52,804 bases of DNA from Alistipes sp. (GCA_022511345.1 JAFLRR010000016.1:1-52804); one strand, 5' to 3'; shown: positions 23,788 to 32,962, counted from the first letter of the stretch. Notes: generated by a model from the letters alone, not told the origin. Translations and numbers: made by a program.

Positions 23788-25674
23788 TCAGAACTGCGCC
23801 CTGAGGCCGGCCATGACGGTGGCGCGAGGCATGGGGTAGCCGGCGTTTATCTGGTAGCGCTGCGCGAGCAGGTTTTCGCCGCGCAGGCGTATGCTCAGCC
23901 AGCGCGAAAGGTGCAGCGAGGCGTTGATATTCCACAGCAAGAAGCTCTCGGCGGCGGAGTCGTCGCCAAGAGAGGTGCAGAGCCCGCGGACATAGACTGC
24001 GGAAGTGGCGAGTTGACAGCGTCTGTGCGAAAAGGCGGCGCCGGCGCAGAGCTTGTGTTCGGGAGCCCCGAGGACGGGGTTTTTCATGTGCAGGAAGGAG
24101 TAGTTGGCATCGAGATTCCACGAGGGCGAGACTCTCCACGACAGCTCGGCCTCGGCGCCGGCGTTGCGTATGCGTCCGGTGTTGACGTTCAGGGGGCTGC
24201 CGTCGACATATTCGGTCTGAATCATGTTCCGCCCGTCGATGCGGAATGCCGTGACCGACCAGCTTGCGGAGCCGGTGCGCATAGATAGCGAGACCTCGCA
24301 GCCCCAGAGGTCCTCGGGCTTGAGGTCGGGGTTCTGAGGCGGGAACATGTACATCTCGCGGATGGTGGGGTAGCGGAAGCCCTTGGCGGCCGAGAGCTTC
24401 AGCTCGAGGCTGTGCGGGAGGTGCAGCGCGGCGCCGAACTGCGGCACGGGCCGGGTGCCGAAGCCCTTGCGGCGGTCGGCGCGCAGGGCGGCGCTGAGCG
24501 TCAGCAGCGAACCTATGTCCTGGCGCATGTCGATGTAGAGGGCTGCCTGCGTGAGGGTCTTGTCGGCCGTGACGTCGGTCTGGCCGGCACGCTCGCCCTC
24601 GACGTAGCGGTTTGCGGCGCGGCCGCCCGAGCGGAGCAGGTCGGCGCCGAGGGTGGTGCGGTTGCCCCTGAAAAGACGCACGCCCTGGTAGAGGGAGATG
24701 CCGTATGTGCGGTCGGTGGAGATGAAGCGGTACTGACGGGGCGCAGCGTCGGCCGCATGGCCGTCGTTTATCCAGTGGCGGCCCCAGTTGCAGTAGATGC
24801 TCACGGCGCCCGAGGCGGTGCCGTAGTCGTTGGCGGCGGAGAGCGAGGCCGTGCCGCGCGTGATGCGCTGGCGGGCGTCGAGCAGCGGCGAGGCGACCTC
24901 GCCGGGATTGGAGGCGTCGAAGTGGGTGAGCTGCACGTCGGCAGTCAGGCTCCATGCGCGGCCTATGTCGGCGGAGGGGCGGAGGAAGCCTCCGTACTGA
25001 GCGAAGCCCATATCCTTGCGGTGGCCGTCGGAGCGGTTGTACGACAGGCCCGAGGTGCAGCTGAAGCTGCCCTTGCGGGCGCCGGTCGAGATGGCCGTCT
25101 CGAGCGAGTTGAAGGAGCCGTAGCTAACCGAGAGGTCGTTGCGCAGACCGTCGCGGTCCATTTTGCGGGTGATGATGTTGACCACGCCGCCCATGGCGCC
25201 CGAGCCGTAGAGCGCCGAGGCTGGTCCGCGCAGCACTTCGACCTTGCCGGCCGCGAGCGACTGGCAGGCGTCGGCTATGGGGTGGCCCATGAGTCCCATG
25301 TACTGCGGACGGCCGTCGACGAGCACCATCATGCGGCCTGAGCCGCCGCCCAGACCGCGCAGCGAGATGTTTCCGGCAGCGCCGCCCGAGACGCCGTAGC
25401 CCATCACTCCGCGGGCGGTGGCGAAGAGGCCCGGGACATGCTCGGTGAGCGAGGGGAGCAGCGACGGCTGCATGTCGCGCTCGAGCTGGCTGCGGTCCAG
25501 GATGGTCAGGCTCGCAGGCAGGCTGCGCAGGCCGGTGCGGCTGCGAACGCCCGTGACGACGACCTGGTCGATGGAGAGCGAGTCGGCATCGCGCTCCGGG
25601 GCGGAGCTGACGCTATGGGCGAAGAGCGTCTGCACGGAGAATGCGGCGCAGAGACAGAGAGAGGCTGTTTTCAT
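23788..25674 (-). CDS. TonB-dependent outer-membrane receptor (CirA/BtuB type)
   Basis: A 628-aa receptor. Signal peptide MKTASLCLCAAFSVQTLFA, TonB-box-like start SLSIDQVVVTGVRSR (about 30-45), plug with LPASLTILDRSQLE, NISLRGLGGGSGRMMVLVDG split, and VEVLRGPASALYGSGAMGGVVNIIT (about 155-180), then the barrel, ending ATVMAGLRAQF with the terminal Phe needed for outer-membrane insertion. It lacks the carboxypeptidase-like extension of the first receptor, and resembles iron, haem or cobalamin receptors; the ligand is undetermined. The start MKTASL is taken as the signal-peptide start; the 41 upstream codons are untypical. Confidence 0.9.
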   Translation of the reverse strand: MKTASLCLCAAFSVQTLFAHSVSSAPERDADSLSIDQVVVTGVRSRTGLRSLPASLTILDRSQLERDMQPSLLPSLTEHVPGLFATARGVMGYGVSGGAAGNISLRGLGGGSGRMMVLVDGRPQYMGLMGHPIADACQSLAAGKVEVLRGPASALYGSGAMGGVVNIITRKMDRDGLRNDLSVSYGSFNSLETAISTGARKGSFSCTSGLSYNRSDGHRKDMGFAQYGGFLRPSADIGRAWSLTADVQLTHFDASNPGEVASPLLDARQRITRGTASLSAANDYGTASGAVSIYCNWGRHWINDGHAADAAPRQYRFISTDRTYGISLYQGVRLFRGNRTTLGADLLRSGGRAANRYVEGERAGQTDVTADKTLTQAALYIDMRQDIGSLLTLSAALRADRRKGFGTRPVPQFGAALHLPHSLELKLSAAKGFRYPTIREMYMFPPQNPDLKPEDLWGCEVSLSMRTGSASWSVTAFRIDGRNMIQTEYVDGSPLNVNTGRIRNAGAEAELSWRVSPSWNLDANYSFLHMKNPVLGAPEHKLCAGAAFSHRRCQLATSAVYVRGLCTSLGDDSAAESFLLWNINASLHLSRWLSIRLRGENLLAQRYQINAGYPMPRATVMAGLRAQF

Positions 25675-27036
<1,362 letters not shown>

Positions 27037-27054
27037 TCGTCATATAGTCCGCAT

Positions 27055-27090
27055 GAAAAAACCGACCCGGAAAAAGGGTCGGTTTTTTTT
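27055..27090 (+). terminator. Terminator of the GAPDH gene
   Basis: AAAAAACCGACCC-(8)-GGGTCGGTTTTTTTT hairpin, 18 nt after the stop codon. Confidence 0.9.
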
Positions 27091-27118
27091 GCGGCAGAGG
27101 CCGAAGTGACGGCAGAGA

Positions 27119-27150
27119 TTTGAAAAGTCGGAGGATTAGTCGTATATTTG
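27119..27150 (+). promoter_or_regulatory. Promoter of the permease-HMA gene
   Basis: TTTG (27119-27122), 20 nt spacer, TATATTTG (27143-27150). The start codon at 27165 is only 14 nt after the -7 box, so the mRNA would have almost no leader. Confidence 0.8.
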
Positions 27151-27164
27151 CTGAAAATGGCCGC

Positions 27165-28409
27165 ATGTTTGAATATTTGCACTCCTTTCTGGCGCTGACT
27201 GCCGAAATGGCGCCCTATCTGCTGCTCGGATTTCTGCTGGCCGGCATACTGCACGTGTTCGTGCCGAAGAGTTTCTATACGGGATGTCTGGCCGGAAACG
27301 ACGCGCGCTCGGTATGCTTTGCGGCGCTGTTCGGCGTGCCCCTGCCGCTGTGTTCGTGCGGAGTGATTCCCACGGCGATGTCGATGCGCATGGAGGGTGC
27401 CTCGAAGGGCGCTACGGTGTCGTTTCTCATAGCCACGCCGCAGACCGGCGTGGACTCGATTGCCGCCACGGCGTCGCTGCTGGGGCTGCCGTTTGCGGTA
27501 ATCAGGCCGGTGGCGGCATTGGTGACGGCTGTTTGCGGCGGATGCTTCGTGGCCGCAACGACGCAGGAGGAGAAGCCCGTGGCAAGGCGGGCGGAGCAGG
27601 CGGACGGGAAGCCCGCCGGGCTGGCTGCACGATGCCGCGAGGCGCTGCGATACGGATTCTCGGATATGATTCAGGATATCGGCAAGCAGCTGCTGATTGG
27701 ACTGTTGATTGCCGGCGCCATTGCGGTGTTTCTGCCCGACGGATTTTTCGGTCTCTTTGCCGACAGGCCGCTGCTGAACATGCTGCTGGTGCTGCTGATT
27801 TCGATGCCGATGTATATCTGTGCCACGGGGTCGGTGCCGGTGGCTGCGGCGCTCATGCTCAAGGGTCTGACGCCGGGTGCGGCGCTGGTGCTCCTGATGG
27901 CGGGGCCGGCGACGAATCTGGCGGCCATGATGGTCATAGGCAAGGTCATGGGCCGCCGCACGCTGTTGAGCTATCTGGCTTCGATTATAACCGGCGCCGT
28001 AGTGTTCGGACTGGCGGCAGACTACCTTCTGCCGGCGCGGTGGTTCGCGGCGGATGCGGCGGGGAGGATGGCCGGATGCTGCCACGGAGAGGCGATGGCG
28101 TGGTGGAAATATGCGGCGGCAGGTCTGTTGCTGCTGTTGGTGGCGGCAGCTTTGCTGCGGAGAAGAAAAACGGATTTGTCAAATACGGAAACAATGGGAA
28201 CAACATTTATCATCGAGGGAATGAGCTGCAACCACTGCAGGGCTCATGTCGAAAGGGCTATAGCCTCGGTCGAGGGCGTAACCGCGGTAAGGGTCGACCT
28301 GGCCGGCGGCCGCGCCGAAGTGGAGGGTACAGCCGATGCCGCACGGATAGCGGCAGCGGTCGAGGCGGCCGGATACGGATGCCGGCCGGCAGACGGCGGC
28401 GGGATTTGA
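27165..28409 (+). CDS. DUF318/SO_0444-type metal permease fused to an HMA domain
   Basis: A 414-aa membrane protein. The permease part (about 1-330) has eight or more hydrophobic helices and the family motif PLPLCSCGVIPTAMSMR with a Cys-Ser-Cys, followed by a second inverted repeat half with SMPMYICATGSVPVAAALM and AGPATNLAAMMVIGKVMG. The C-terminal 68 residues form a heavy-metal-associated domain with CNHC in GMSCNHCRAHVERAI, which binds copper-like or zinc ions in relatives. Family members are called Cu/Zn efflux or arsenic-type permeases; efflux of a soft metal is likely but unproven. A start at 27120 is excluded by the promoter. Confidence 0.85.
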   Translation: MFEYLHSFLALTAEMAPYLLLGFLLAGILHVFVPKSFYTGCLAGNDARSVCFAALFGVPLPLCSCGVIPTAMSMRMEGASKGATVSFLIATPQTGVDSIAATASLLGLPFAVIRPVAALVTAVCGGCFVAATTQEEKPVARRAEQADGKPAGLAARCREALRYGFSDMIQDIGKQLLIGLLIAGAIAVFLPDGFFGLFADRPLLNMLLVLLISMPMYICATGSVPVAAALMLKGLTPGAALVLLMAGPATNLAAMMVIGKVMGRRTLLSYLASIITGAVVFGLAADYLLPARWFAADAAGRMAGCCHGEAMAWWKYAAAGLLLLLVAAALLRRRKTDLSNTETMGTTFIIEGMSCNHCRAHVERAIASVEGVTAVRVDLAGGRAEVEGTADAARIAAAVEAAGYGCRPADGGGI

Positions 28410-28423
28410 TTTGTGCCGAATCG

Positions 28424-28454
28424 TTGCTGCGTATCTGAAAATTAGCTATATTTG
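28424..28454 (+). promoter_or_regulatory. Promoter of the beta-barrel gene leader
   Basis: TTG (28424-28426), 20 nt spacer, TATATTTG (28447-28454). The transcript would have a leader of about 325 nt. Confidence 0.75.
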
Positions 28455-28591
28455 CACTCAGTGAAACAAAACAGCGGTTGCCTATGACGATATAAAAGCA
28501 GACAGACTTTCAATTCTACGTGAATTATCCGTTGCCGTGACGCACTAAAAGCGCCGGCACACAACATATAAAAGCGCATCGGCTTTTCTTC

Positions 28592-28737
28592 CCGCGGTAG
28601 GAAATTGGACACTTTCTATGATTGAGGAACAGAAGTTGATGCTCGTGCTGTTTTATCGGCGCGGGCATTTCCTGCTATCTCAATCATAGGTCGTCCAATA
28701 CCTCTATCGCGGATACAAGAAATAAGTCCGCGTTTTT
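28592..28737 (+). promoter_or_regulatory. Structured leader with terminator overlap (attenuator-like)
   Basis: Long hairpin: CCGCGGTAGG (28592-28601) pairs with CCTCTATCGCGG (28701-28712), ATTGGAC (28604-28610) with GTCCAAT (28693-28699), CTATGATTGAG (28616-28626) with CTCAATCATAG (28679-28689), and ATGCTCGTGC (28639-28648) with GCGCGGGCAT (28659-28668). The last strand, CGCGGA (28708-28713), can instead pair with TCCGCG (28727-28732), followed by TTTTT. The long hairpin and terminator are therefore mutually exclusive. Layout and 3' end (AAATAAG then GTCCGCGTTTTT) match the leader at 5404-5559. Confidence 0.55.
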
Positions 28738-28786
28738 GTATGCCCTCCACAGAAAACAGACACAAATCTTAAAAAAAACGAAAAAC

Positions 28787-29284
28787 ATGAAAAAGTTAAT
28801 TCTTCTGGCTGCCCTGGCAGCATTCGGCGGCCATGCGTTTGCAGGCGGCAAGGACACCTATCCCCACTATGAAGGCGAAGTGGCGACTGGTTACGCGGTG
28901 GGCGTGAGCGAGTCGTACATCAACCTCGACCGTTTCGTATTCGAGACGGTTCACGGCGTGAGAATCAACGAGTATGTCTTTGCCGGCGCAGGTGTGGGTT
29001 TGAACATATTTACCGGCTTTGAGGATTTGGCGATTCCGGTGATTCTGCCCGCATTCGTAAACGCCAAGGGCTACTATCCCGTTTCGGACAAGTTCTCGGT
29101 ATATGCATCGTTGGACCTCGGTGCCGCCGTGGGCATAGTCGATGCCGAGGGTACGAATTTCTACACCTCGGTGGGTCCCGGTCTGCAGGTGGGCGGCAAG
29201 ACGGCTTTCGACTTCGGCATCCGCTACCAGCACCTCGGCTCCGGAACCGGCGCAATGCTGTTCCGTATCGGCGTGAGATTCTGA
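28787..29284 (+). CDS. Small outer-membrane beta-barrel protein
   Basis: A 165-aa exported protein with signal peptide MKKLILLAALAAFGGHAFA and a mature part of alternating amphipathic strands with glycine turns (INEYVFAGAGVGLNIFTGF, FSVYASLDLGAAVGIVD, TAFDFGIRYQHLGSGTGAML) ending FRIGVRF, whose terminal Phe suits the outer-membrane assembly signal. It resembles small eight-stranded barrels of the OmpA-like/OMP_b-brl type. Function unknown. It lies in a lower-GC stretch beside recombinase remnants and has a 325-nt structured leader. The ATG at 28736 lies in the leader and is rejected because MKKLI begins the signal peptide. Confidence 0.82.
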   Translation: MKKLILLAALAAFGGHAFAGGKDTYPHYEGEVATGYAVGVSESYINLDRFVFETVHGVRINEYVFAGAGVGLNIFTGFEDLAIPVILPAFVNAKGYYPVSDKFSVYASLDLGAAVGIVDAEGTNFYTSVGPGLQVGGKTAFDFGIRYQHLGSGTGAMLFRIGVRF

Positions 29285-29310
29285 CAGACGGAAGACGTCT
29301 GCAACCAAGT

Positions 29311-29340
29311 GAAAGAGAGGGGCGGGGCTCCTCTCTTTTT
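29311..29340 (+). terminator. Terminator of the beta-barrel gene
   Basis: AAAGAGAGG-loop-CCTCTCTTTTT, about 26 nt after the stop. Confidence 0.75.
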
Positions 29341-29356
29341 CGTATCCGCATATAAA

Positions 29357-29390
29357 ACGAAAATGGAGGATAGGCATCCTCCATTTTCGT
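29357..29390. repeat. 15-bp perfect inverted repeat
   Basis: ACGAAAATGGAGGAT (29357-29371), loop AGGC, ATCCTCCATTTTCGT (29376-29390). It has no T-run, so it is less like a terminator; it abuts the recombinase remnant and may be a recombination or insertion end. Confidence 0.6.
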
Positions 29391-29449
29391 GCGATTTTCT
29401 GCCAGATTATCGAACCTTTATAGAGGACTTCAAGCGTGTTATCGACTTT

Positions 29450-29611
29450 ATAGATTGGTATCGGGAGCATCAAGAGCAGGGAGAAAAAGCAGGAGGAATA
29501 TAAACAGGTTTTGAAGGTGTTAAAGAAAGGCACCAGCATCCGACGAACTGCAAAATTGTGCGATGTGTCGGTCAGCACCGTGCAGAGGGTGAAAAAGGAG
29601 TTCAATATCTG
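29450..29611 (+). pseudogene. Remnant of a serine recombinase/DNA invertase C-terminal HTH
   Basis: In the frame ending at the TGA of 29609-29611 the sequence reads IGSIKSREKKQEEYKQVLKV then LKKGTSIRRTAKLCDVSVSTVQRVKKEFNI. This is the C-terminal helix-turn-helix of small serine recombinases (resolvase/Mpi-type invertases), including the preceding linker of the GSIKSREKKQEEY type. The upstream catalytic domain is absent: the frame hits a stop (TAG, 29447-29449), and a neighbouring frame holds an unrelated open stretch. It is a decayed fragment. Identification is from memory of the family, not a search. Confidence 0.65.
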
Positions 29612-29661
29612 AAATTTGCACAAATAGCAACTCACAAAAGCGTACTTCCCACGAAAATCTC

Positions 29662-29669
29662 TATCTTTG
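29662..29669 (+). promoter_or_regulatory. -7 box of the lipocalin-like lipoprotein leader
   Basis: TATCTTTG; no good -33 element. Transcription from here leaves a leader of about 300 nt. Confidence 0.5.
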
Positions 29670-29732
29670 TGTCGTCCCTCGTGGACATAGACATATTAAG
29701 AGAAGCGTTTTCGCATCGTTCTATCAGTGAAA

Positions 29733-29902
29733 CTTCGACAACTTCAATGAATTACAGAATGGTGATGGAGGTACGCTCCTTTTGGTTTGTATTATGTATT
29801 CGTACTATATACGACCAAAGTGGAGTTGCTGTCATTTGCCGAGTAATTCAAGGGAGTCGAAGCCCGCACTGGTTAGGTAAGTGAAAAGTGGCTCCGCTCC
29901 TT
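29733..29902 (+). promoter_or_regulatory. Structured leader, looser relative of the two attenuator-like leaders
   Basis: CTTCGAC (29733-29739) pairs with GTCGAAG (29856-29862), TGAATTAC (29748-29755) with GTAATTCA (29843-29850), and TTTGGT (29781-29786) with ACCAAA (29814-29819), giving a long rod-like hairpin. After it AAAAGTGG-CTCCG-CTCCTTTT (29884-29902) forms a weak terminator-like stem. The overlap between alternatives is less clear than in the other two leaders. Confidence 0.4.
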
Positions 29903-29978
29903 TTGTGTGTCGTTTAATTCAATTAACTTAATTACATTAACGCACCACAGAGACGCAGGTGCAAAAAACAAAAACATT

Positions 29979-30377
29979 ATGAGAAAGTATTTTTATGCTT
30001 TAATGGTGGCGGTATTTGCCACGATGTCGCTTGCGGTAACAGGTTGCAGCAAGGACGATGACGGTGACACGGGCGGAAGCGTAGTCGGAACGTGGAAGGT
30101 AGAGACAATGAAAGCAAGTGATGATTATTGGCAGTATGATTACTACGACTTCAAAGAGGACGGAACGTATAAACACGCTATGGTCATCAGATTTATGGGC
30201 AAGACCGATGTTGAGGTCGATAGCAGCACGTGGTCAAAGGCTGGTAACCAAATTACAATCGACGGCGATACTGGTACGATTAAGACCTTGAACAGCTCGA
30301 CAATGGTGGTTTCGCTCGGTGTTTTTGAGATTACCTATAAGAGGTGTTCTGCCGATGAAATGCAGAAGTATTTATAA
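29979..30377 (+). CDS. Lipocalin-like lipoprotein
   Basis: A 132-aa predicted lipoprotein: signal MRKYFYALMVAVFATMSLAVTGC (lipobox AVTGC), acidic linker SKDDDGDTGG, then a compact beta domain beginning GSVVGTWKVETM, the signature of the lipocalin-like families common in Bacteroidota, with YYDFKEDGTYKHAM and GNQITIDGDTGTIKTLNSST. Its ligand is unknown. It lies in the low-GC island and has a long structured leader. The ATG at 29907 is rejected since MRKYFYAL begins the signal peptide. Confidence 0.85.
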   Translation: MRKYFYALMVAVFATMSLAVTGCSKDDDGDTGGSVVGTWKVETMKASDDYWQYDYYDFKEDGTYKHAMVIRFMGKTDVEVDSSTWSKAGNQITIDGDTGTIKTLNSSTMVVSLGVFEITYKRCSADEMQKYL

Positions 30378-30401
30378 ACAGGTGCAAATACCAATTTTTA
30401 G

Positions 30402-30435
30402 GTCGTTGAGGTAGAGGCTTCAACGACTTTTTTTT
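30402..30435 (+). terminator. Terminator of the lipocalin-like gene
   Basis: GTCGTTGA / TCAACGAC with 10-nt loop followed by eight T. Confidence 0.9.
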
Positions 30436-30464
30436 AATTTTTTGAAAAATTCTTTCGTGAAAAT

Positions 30465-30494
30465 TTTGTCAATTCTCTGGAAATCGTATATTTG
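30465..30494 (+). promoter_or_regulatory. Orphan promoter in the island
   Basis: TTTG (30465-30468), 18 nt spacer, TATATTTG (30487-30494). Downstream sequence holds stems (GATTGA/TCAATC at 30502-30519; TCCTTTA/TAAAGGA enclosing GGCT-TGCG-AGCC around 30556-30602) but no intact gene; it may be the leader of a lost gene. Confidence 0.5.
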
Positions 30495-30619
30495 TAACAG
30501 ATGATTGATTTTCTTCAATCAAAGGTTTCTACGCAGTTCCCCTTGCCGACAAAAGTCCTTTATATGGCTTGCGAGCCTATGCCGAAGTGTGGCTGTAAAG
30601 GAGGCGAAAAAGCAAATAA

Positions 30620-30931
30620 CCGTCACAGAGAGGATTTATATACCAACTATTAAATGCCAGAGAAATATGCGGAATTGTCGCAATACATCAGTCACTTATA
30701 ATGTGCTGTCATTTAGGCAGAACGTGGCGTGAGGCAGACCTCGAAGCGGCTCAAAGATTGCAAAATCTGCTCTATCCGAACGGAATTTTCTGGAACAAGC
30801 AAATTGACAATTATCGAACCATAGGCGAGAACATGGCACTCGCTACAATGCGCAAAATTTCAACGATTTACAAAAACAAAAACGAGAAAAATTCTTTCGA
30901 AAATTTCTCGTCGGTAAACTTGTGCGGATAA
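30620..30931 (+). pseudogene. Remnant of a large serine recombinase C-terminus at tRNA-Leu
   Basis: An open stretch without a sensible start reads ADLEAAQRLQNLLYPNGIFW then NKQIDNYRT. This matches the C-terminal end of Bacteroidota site-specific serine recombinases, where a coiled coil is followed by LQxLxFPxGIxxxKxxxxxRT. No resolvase catalytic domain remains upstream. The frame ends TGC GGA TAA inside the 3' end of the tRNA-Leu gene on the other strand (30923-31004), which is the expected place for an integrase next to its attachment site. I infer an eroded integrative element inserted at this tRNA. Confidence 0.6.
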
Positions 30932-31004
30932 AGGGACTCGAACCCCCACGCCTTGCGGCATCAGATCCTAAGTCTGACGTGGCTACCAATTACACCATAT
31001 CCGC
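30923..31004 (-). tRNA. tRNA-Leu (anticodon TAG)
   Basis: Read on the minus strand: acceptor GCGGATA/TATCCGC, D arm with AATTGGTAG, anticodon stem TCAGA/TCTGA with loop CTTAGGA (anticodon TAG), a long variable arm TGCCGCAAGGCGT typical of class II tRNA-Leu, and T loop TTCGAGT. CCA is not encoded. Its 3' end overlaps the recombinase remnant, suggesting use as an integration site. Confidence 0.93.
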
Positions 31005-31231
31005 GATTCTGCCGGCCGTCGAGGCGGTCGGCTGGCACAAAGATAGGAATTTTTCAAGATTCCGCCCCTCATGCCGCCCATTATTTTCGCGTACCGGTAG
31101 CCGGCACCGGCCGAATGCAGAGCCGAAAAGGGTGCCGAGGGCGGCAAAAGTCGCGGAACGGCTCCCGATTACGGCATTTGTTGCTATCTTTGCACTGCCG
31201 GCACCGTTGCCGGCGCAACCAGAGCTGTAAA
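31005..31231. other. Intergenic region, tRNA-Leu / FAD dehydrogenase
   Basis: A TATCTTTG -7 box at 31185-31192 without a clear -33 element precedes the FAD dehydrogenase start by 40 nt. Nothing else was recognised here. Confidence 0.5.
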
Positions 31232-32806
31232 GTGCCGCAACGCATAACACTGTCACTGAGCCCCGCACAGGCTGCCGACGCGAAGAAGTACACTCCGCTG
31301 GCGGCCCGCACTGCCGGTATCAAAGATACCGACATAGCTGCCGCGCGCATCGTAAAACGGTCGGTCGACGCCCGCCGCGGACGCATTCGCGTGAATCTGA
31401 CCATCGACATATACGCCGACCGCGAGCCGCTGCCGCAGCCCGTGCATTTCGACTACCCGTCGGTTGCGGGGCGCACGGAGGTGATAGTGGCCGGAGCCGG
31501 TCCGGCGGGACTCTTTGCCGCGCTGAGACTCATAGAGTTGGGATACAGGCCCATTGTGGTCGAGCGGGGCCGCGACGTGTCGACCCGCAAGCGCGACATA
31601 GCACGCATAAACCGCAACCAGTCGGTAGACCCCGACTCGAACTACGCCTTCGGCGAGGGCGGTGCCGGCGCATATTCGGACGGAAAGCTCTTCACCCGCA
31701 GCCGCAAGCGCGGCGACTGCCGCAAGGCTCTCGAGACGCTGGTCTTTCACGGAGCTTCGCCCGAGATTCTCTATGAGGCCCACCCGCACATAGGCACCGA
31801 CCGTCTGCCGGGAATAATCGCGGCGATACGGCGCACGATAATCGCCTCGGGCGGCGAGTTCCTCTACGAGAGCCGCATAACCTCGCTGATAGTCAGGGGC
31901 GGACGCGTCGAGGGCGTGGAGTGCGGCCAGAGACGTATCGAGGGCGCGGCGGTGATTCTGGCAACGGGACACTCGGCGCACGATATATACTACGCACTGG
32001 ACCGCTCGGGCATACGACTCGAGGCCAAGGCGTTCGCAATGGGAGTGCGAATAGAGCATCCGCAGGCGCTAATAGACTCGATACAGTATCACGGAACGGA
32101 GCGGGGCGACCTGCTGCCGGCGGCATCGTACTCGCTTGTATGCCAGCAGAACGGCCGCGGCGTATACTCGTTCTGCATGTGTCCCGGAGGATTCATCGTA
32201 CCGGCCATGACCGACGATGAGCAGATGGTAGTAAACGGCATGTCGCCCAGCCAGCGAAATTCGCCATATGCCAACTCGGGCTTCGTGACCGAGGTGCGGG
32301 CGGCCGATTTCGAACACCTGCGCGGCCGGTGGGGCGAGCTGGCCGGATTGAAACTGCTCGAGCAGCTCGAACACGAGGCCAAGCGCCACGGAGGACCAGC
32401 GCAGACGGCTCCGGCACAGCGAATATCGGACTTCGTGGCCGGCAGGGCTTCGCAGTCGCTGCCGCGGTCGTCGTATATACCGGGACTCAGGCCGTCGCGG
32501 CTGGATGAGTGGCTGCCGGGATTTATTGGCGACAGCCTGCGCCGGGGACTGGCCGAGTTCGGACGCCGAATGCCGGGATTCGTCACCGACGAAGCGGTGG
32601 CCGTGGGCGTAGAGTCGCGGACATCATCGCCCGTGCGCATTCCGCGCGATGCCTTAACGCTCATGCATCCCCAGACCGAAGGTCTCTTTCCGGCGGGCGA
32701 AGGGGCCGGCTATGCCGGAGGCATAGTCTCGGCGGCAGTCGACGGCGAGCGGGTGGCCGATGCCGTTGCGGAGTATGTGTCGAGACGCAGAAACACAGTG
32801 AGATAG
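31232..32806 (+). CDS. FAD-dependent dehydrogenase (COG2509-type)
   Basis: A 524-aa flavoprotein. After an N-terminal domain of about 80 residues, the dinucleotide-binding motif VIVAGAGPAGLFAALRLIELG (split near 88-108) is followed by VERGRDV and the family block NYAFGEGGAGAYSDGKLFTR, typical of uncharacterised FAD dehydrogenases of this group; the C-terminal LFPAGEGAGYAGGIVSAAVDG closes the FAD site. Substrate unknown. I use the GTG at 31232 (VPQRITLSLSP) because the -7 box at 31185-31192 excludes the longer reading, which would also run through tRNA-Leu. Confidence 0.87.
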   Translation: MPQRITLSLSPAQAADAKKYTPLAARTAGIKDTDIAAARIVKRSVDARRGRIRVNLTIDIYADREPLPQPVHFDYPSVAGRTEVIVAGAGPAGLFAALRLIELGYRPIVVERGRDVSTRKRDIARINRNQSVDPDSNYAFGEGGAGAYSDGKLFTRSRKRGDCRKALETLVFHGASPEILYEAHPHIGTDRLPGIIAAIRRTIIASGGEFLYESRITSLIVRGGRVEGVECGQRRIEGAAVILATGHSAHDIYYALDRSGIRLEAKAFAMGVRIEHPQALIDSIQYHGTERGDLLPAASYSLVCQQNGRGVYSFCMCPGGFIVPAMTDDEQMVVNGMSPSQRNSPYANSGFVTEVRAADFEHLRGRWGELAGLKLLEQLEHEAKRHGGPAQTAPAQRISDFVAGRASQSLPRSSYIPGLRPSRLDEWLPGFIGDSLRRGLAEFGRRMPGFVTDEAVAVGVESRTSSPVRIPRDALTLMHPQTEGLFPAGEGAGYAGGIVSAAVDGERVADAVAEYVSRRRNTVR

Positions 32807-32925
32807 GAGCGTTGCGGCGAAGCGCTGGACTACGTGTCGCGGCCTGTTTTGCGGCGCTGCGGGCCGGCGGCGGAGCGGATATGTTAAAATTTCTGAAAAA
32901 ATTATAAAAATATTTTAGTAATTTC
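32807..32925. other. Intergenic region after the FAD dehydrogenase
   Basis: No gene is recognised; an 8-codon open frame (32881-32907) is too short to call. Confidence 0.4.
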
Positions 32926-32956
32926 TTGCTTAAACCGTTTTTTCCCGCTATCTTTG
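32926..32956 (+). promoter_or_regulatory. Promoter of a small-RNA candidate
   Basis: TTG (32926-32928), 20 nt spacer, TATCTTTG (32949-32956), with no coding sequence downstream before a terminator. Confidence 0.75.
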
Positions 32957-32962
32957 CATCGA

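Noticed and set aside
28616..28689. Invertible promoter between the inverted repeats
   Set aside because: The promoter (28424-28454) lies outside the repeats and the enclosed 52 bp is itself self-complementary, so inversion would not switch transcription.
30505..30732. 75-aa open frame in the island
   Set aside because: No start context, no domain and not continuous with the recombinase-like frame; treated as decayed DNA.
30953..31231. N-terminal extension of the FAD dehydrogenase
   Set aside because: It would run through tRNA-Leu and upstream of the -7 box; a GTG at 31232 starts at the conserved region.
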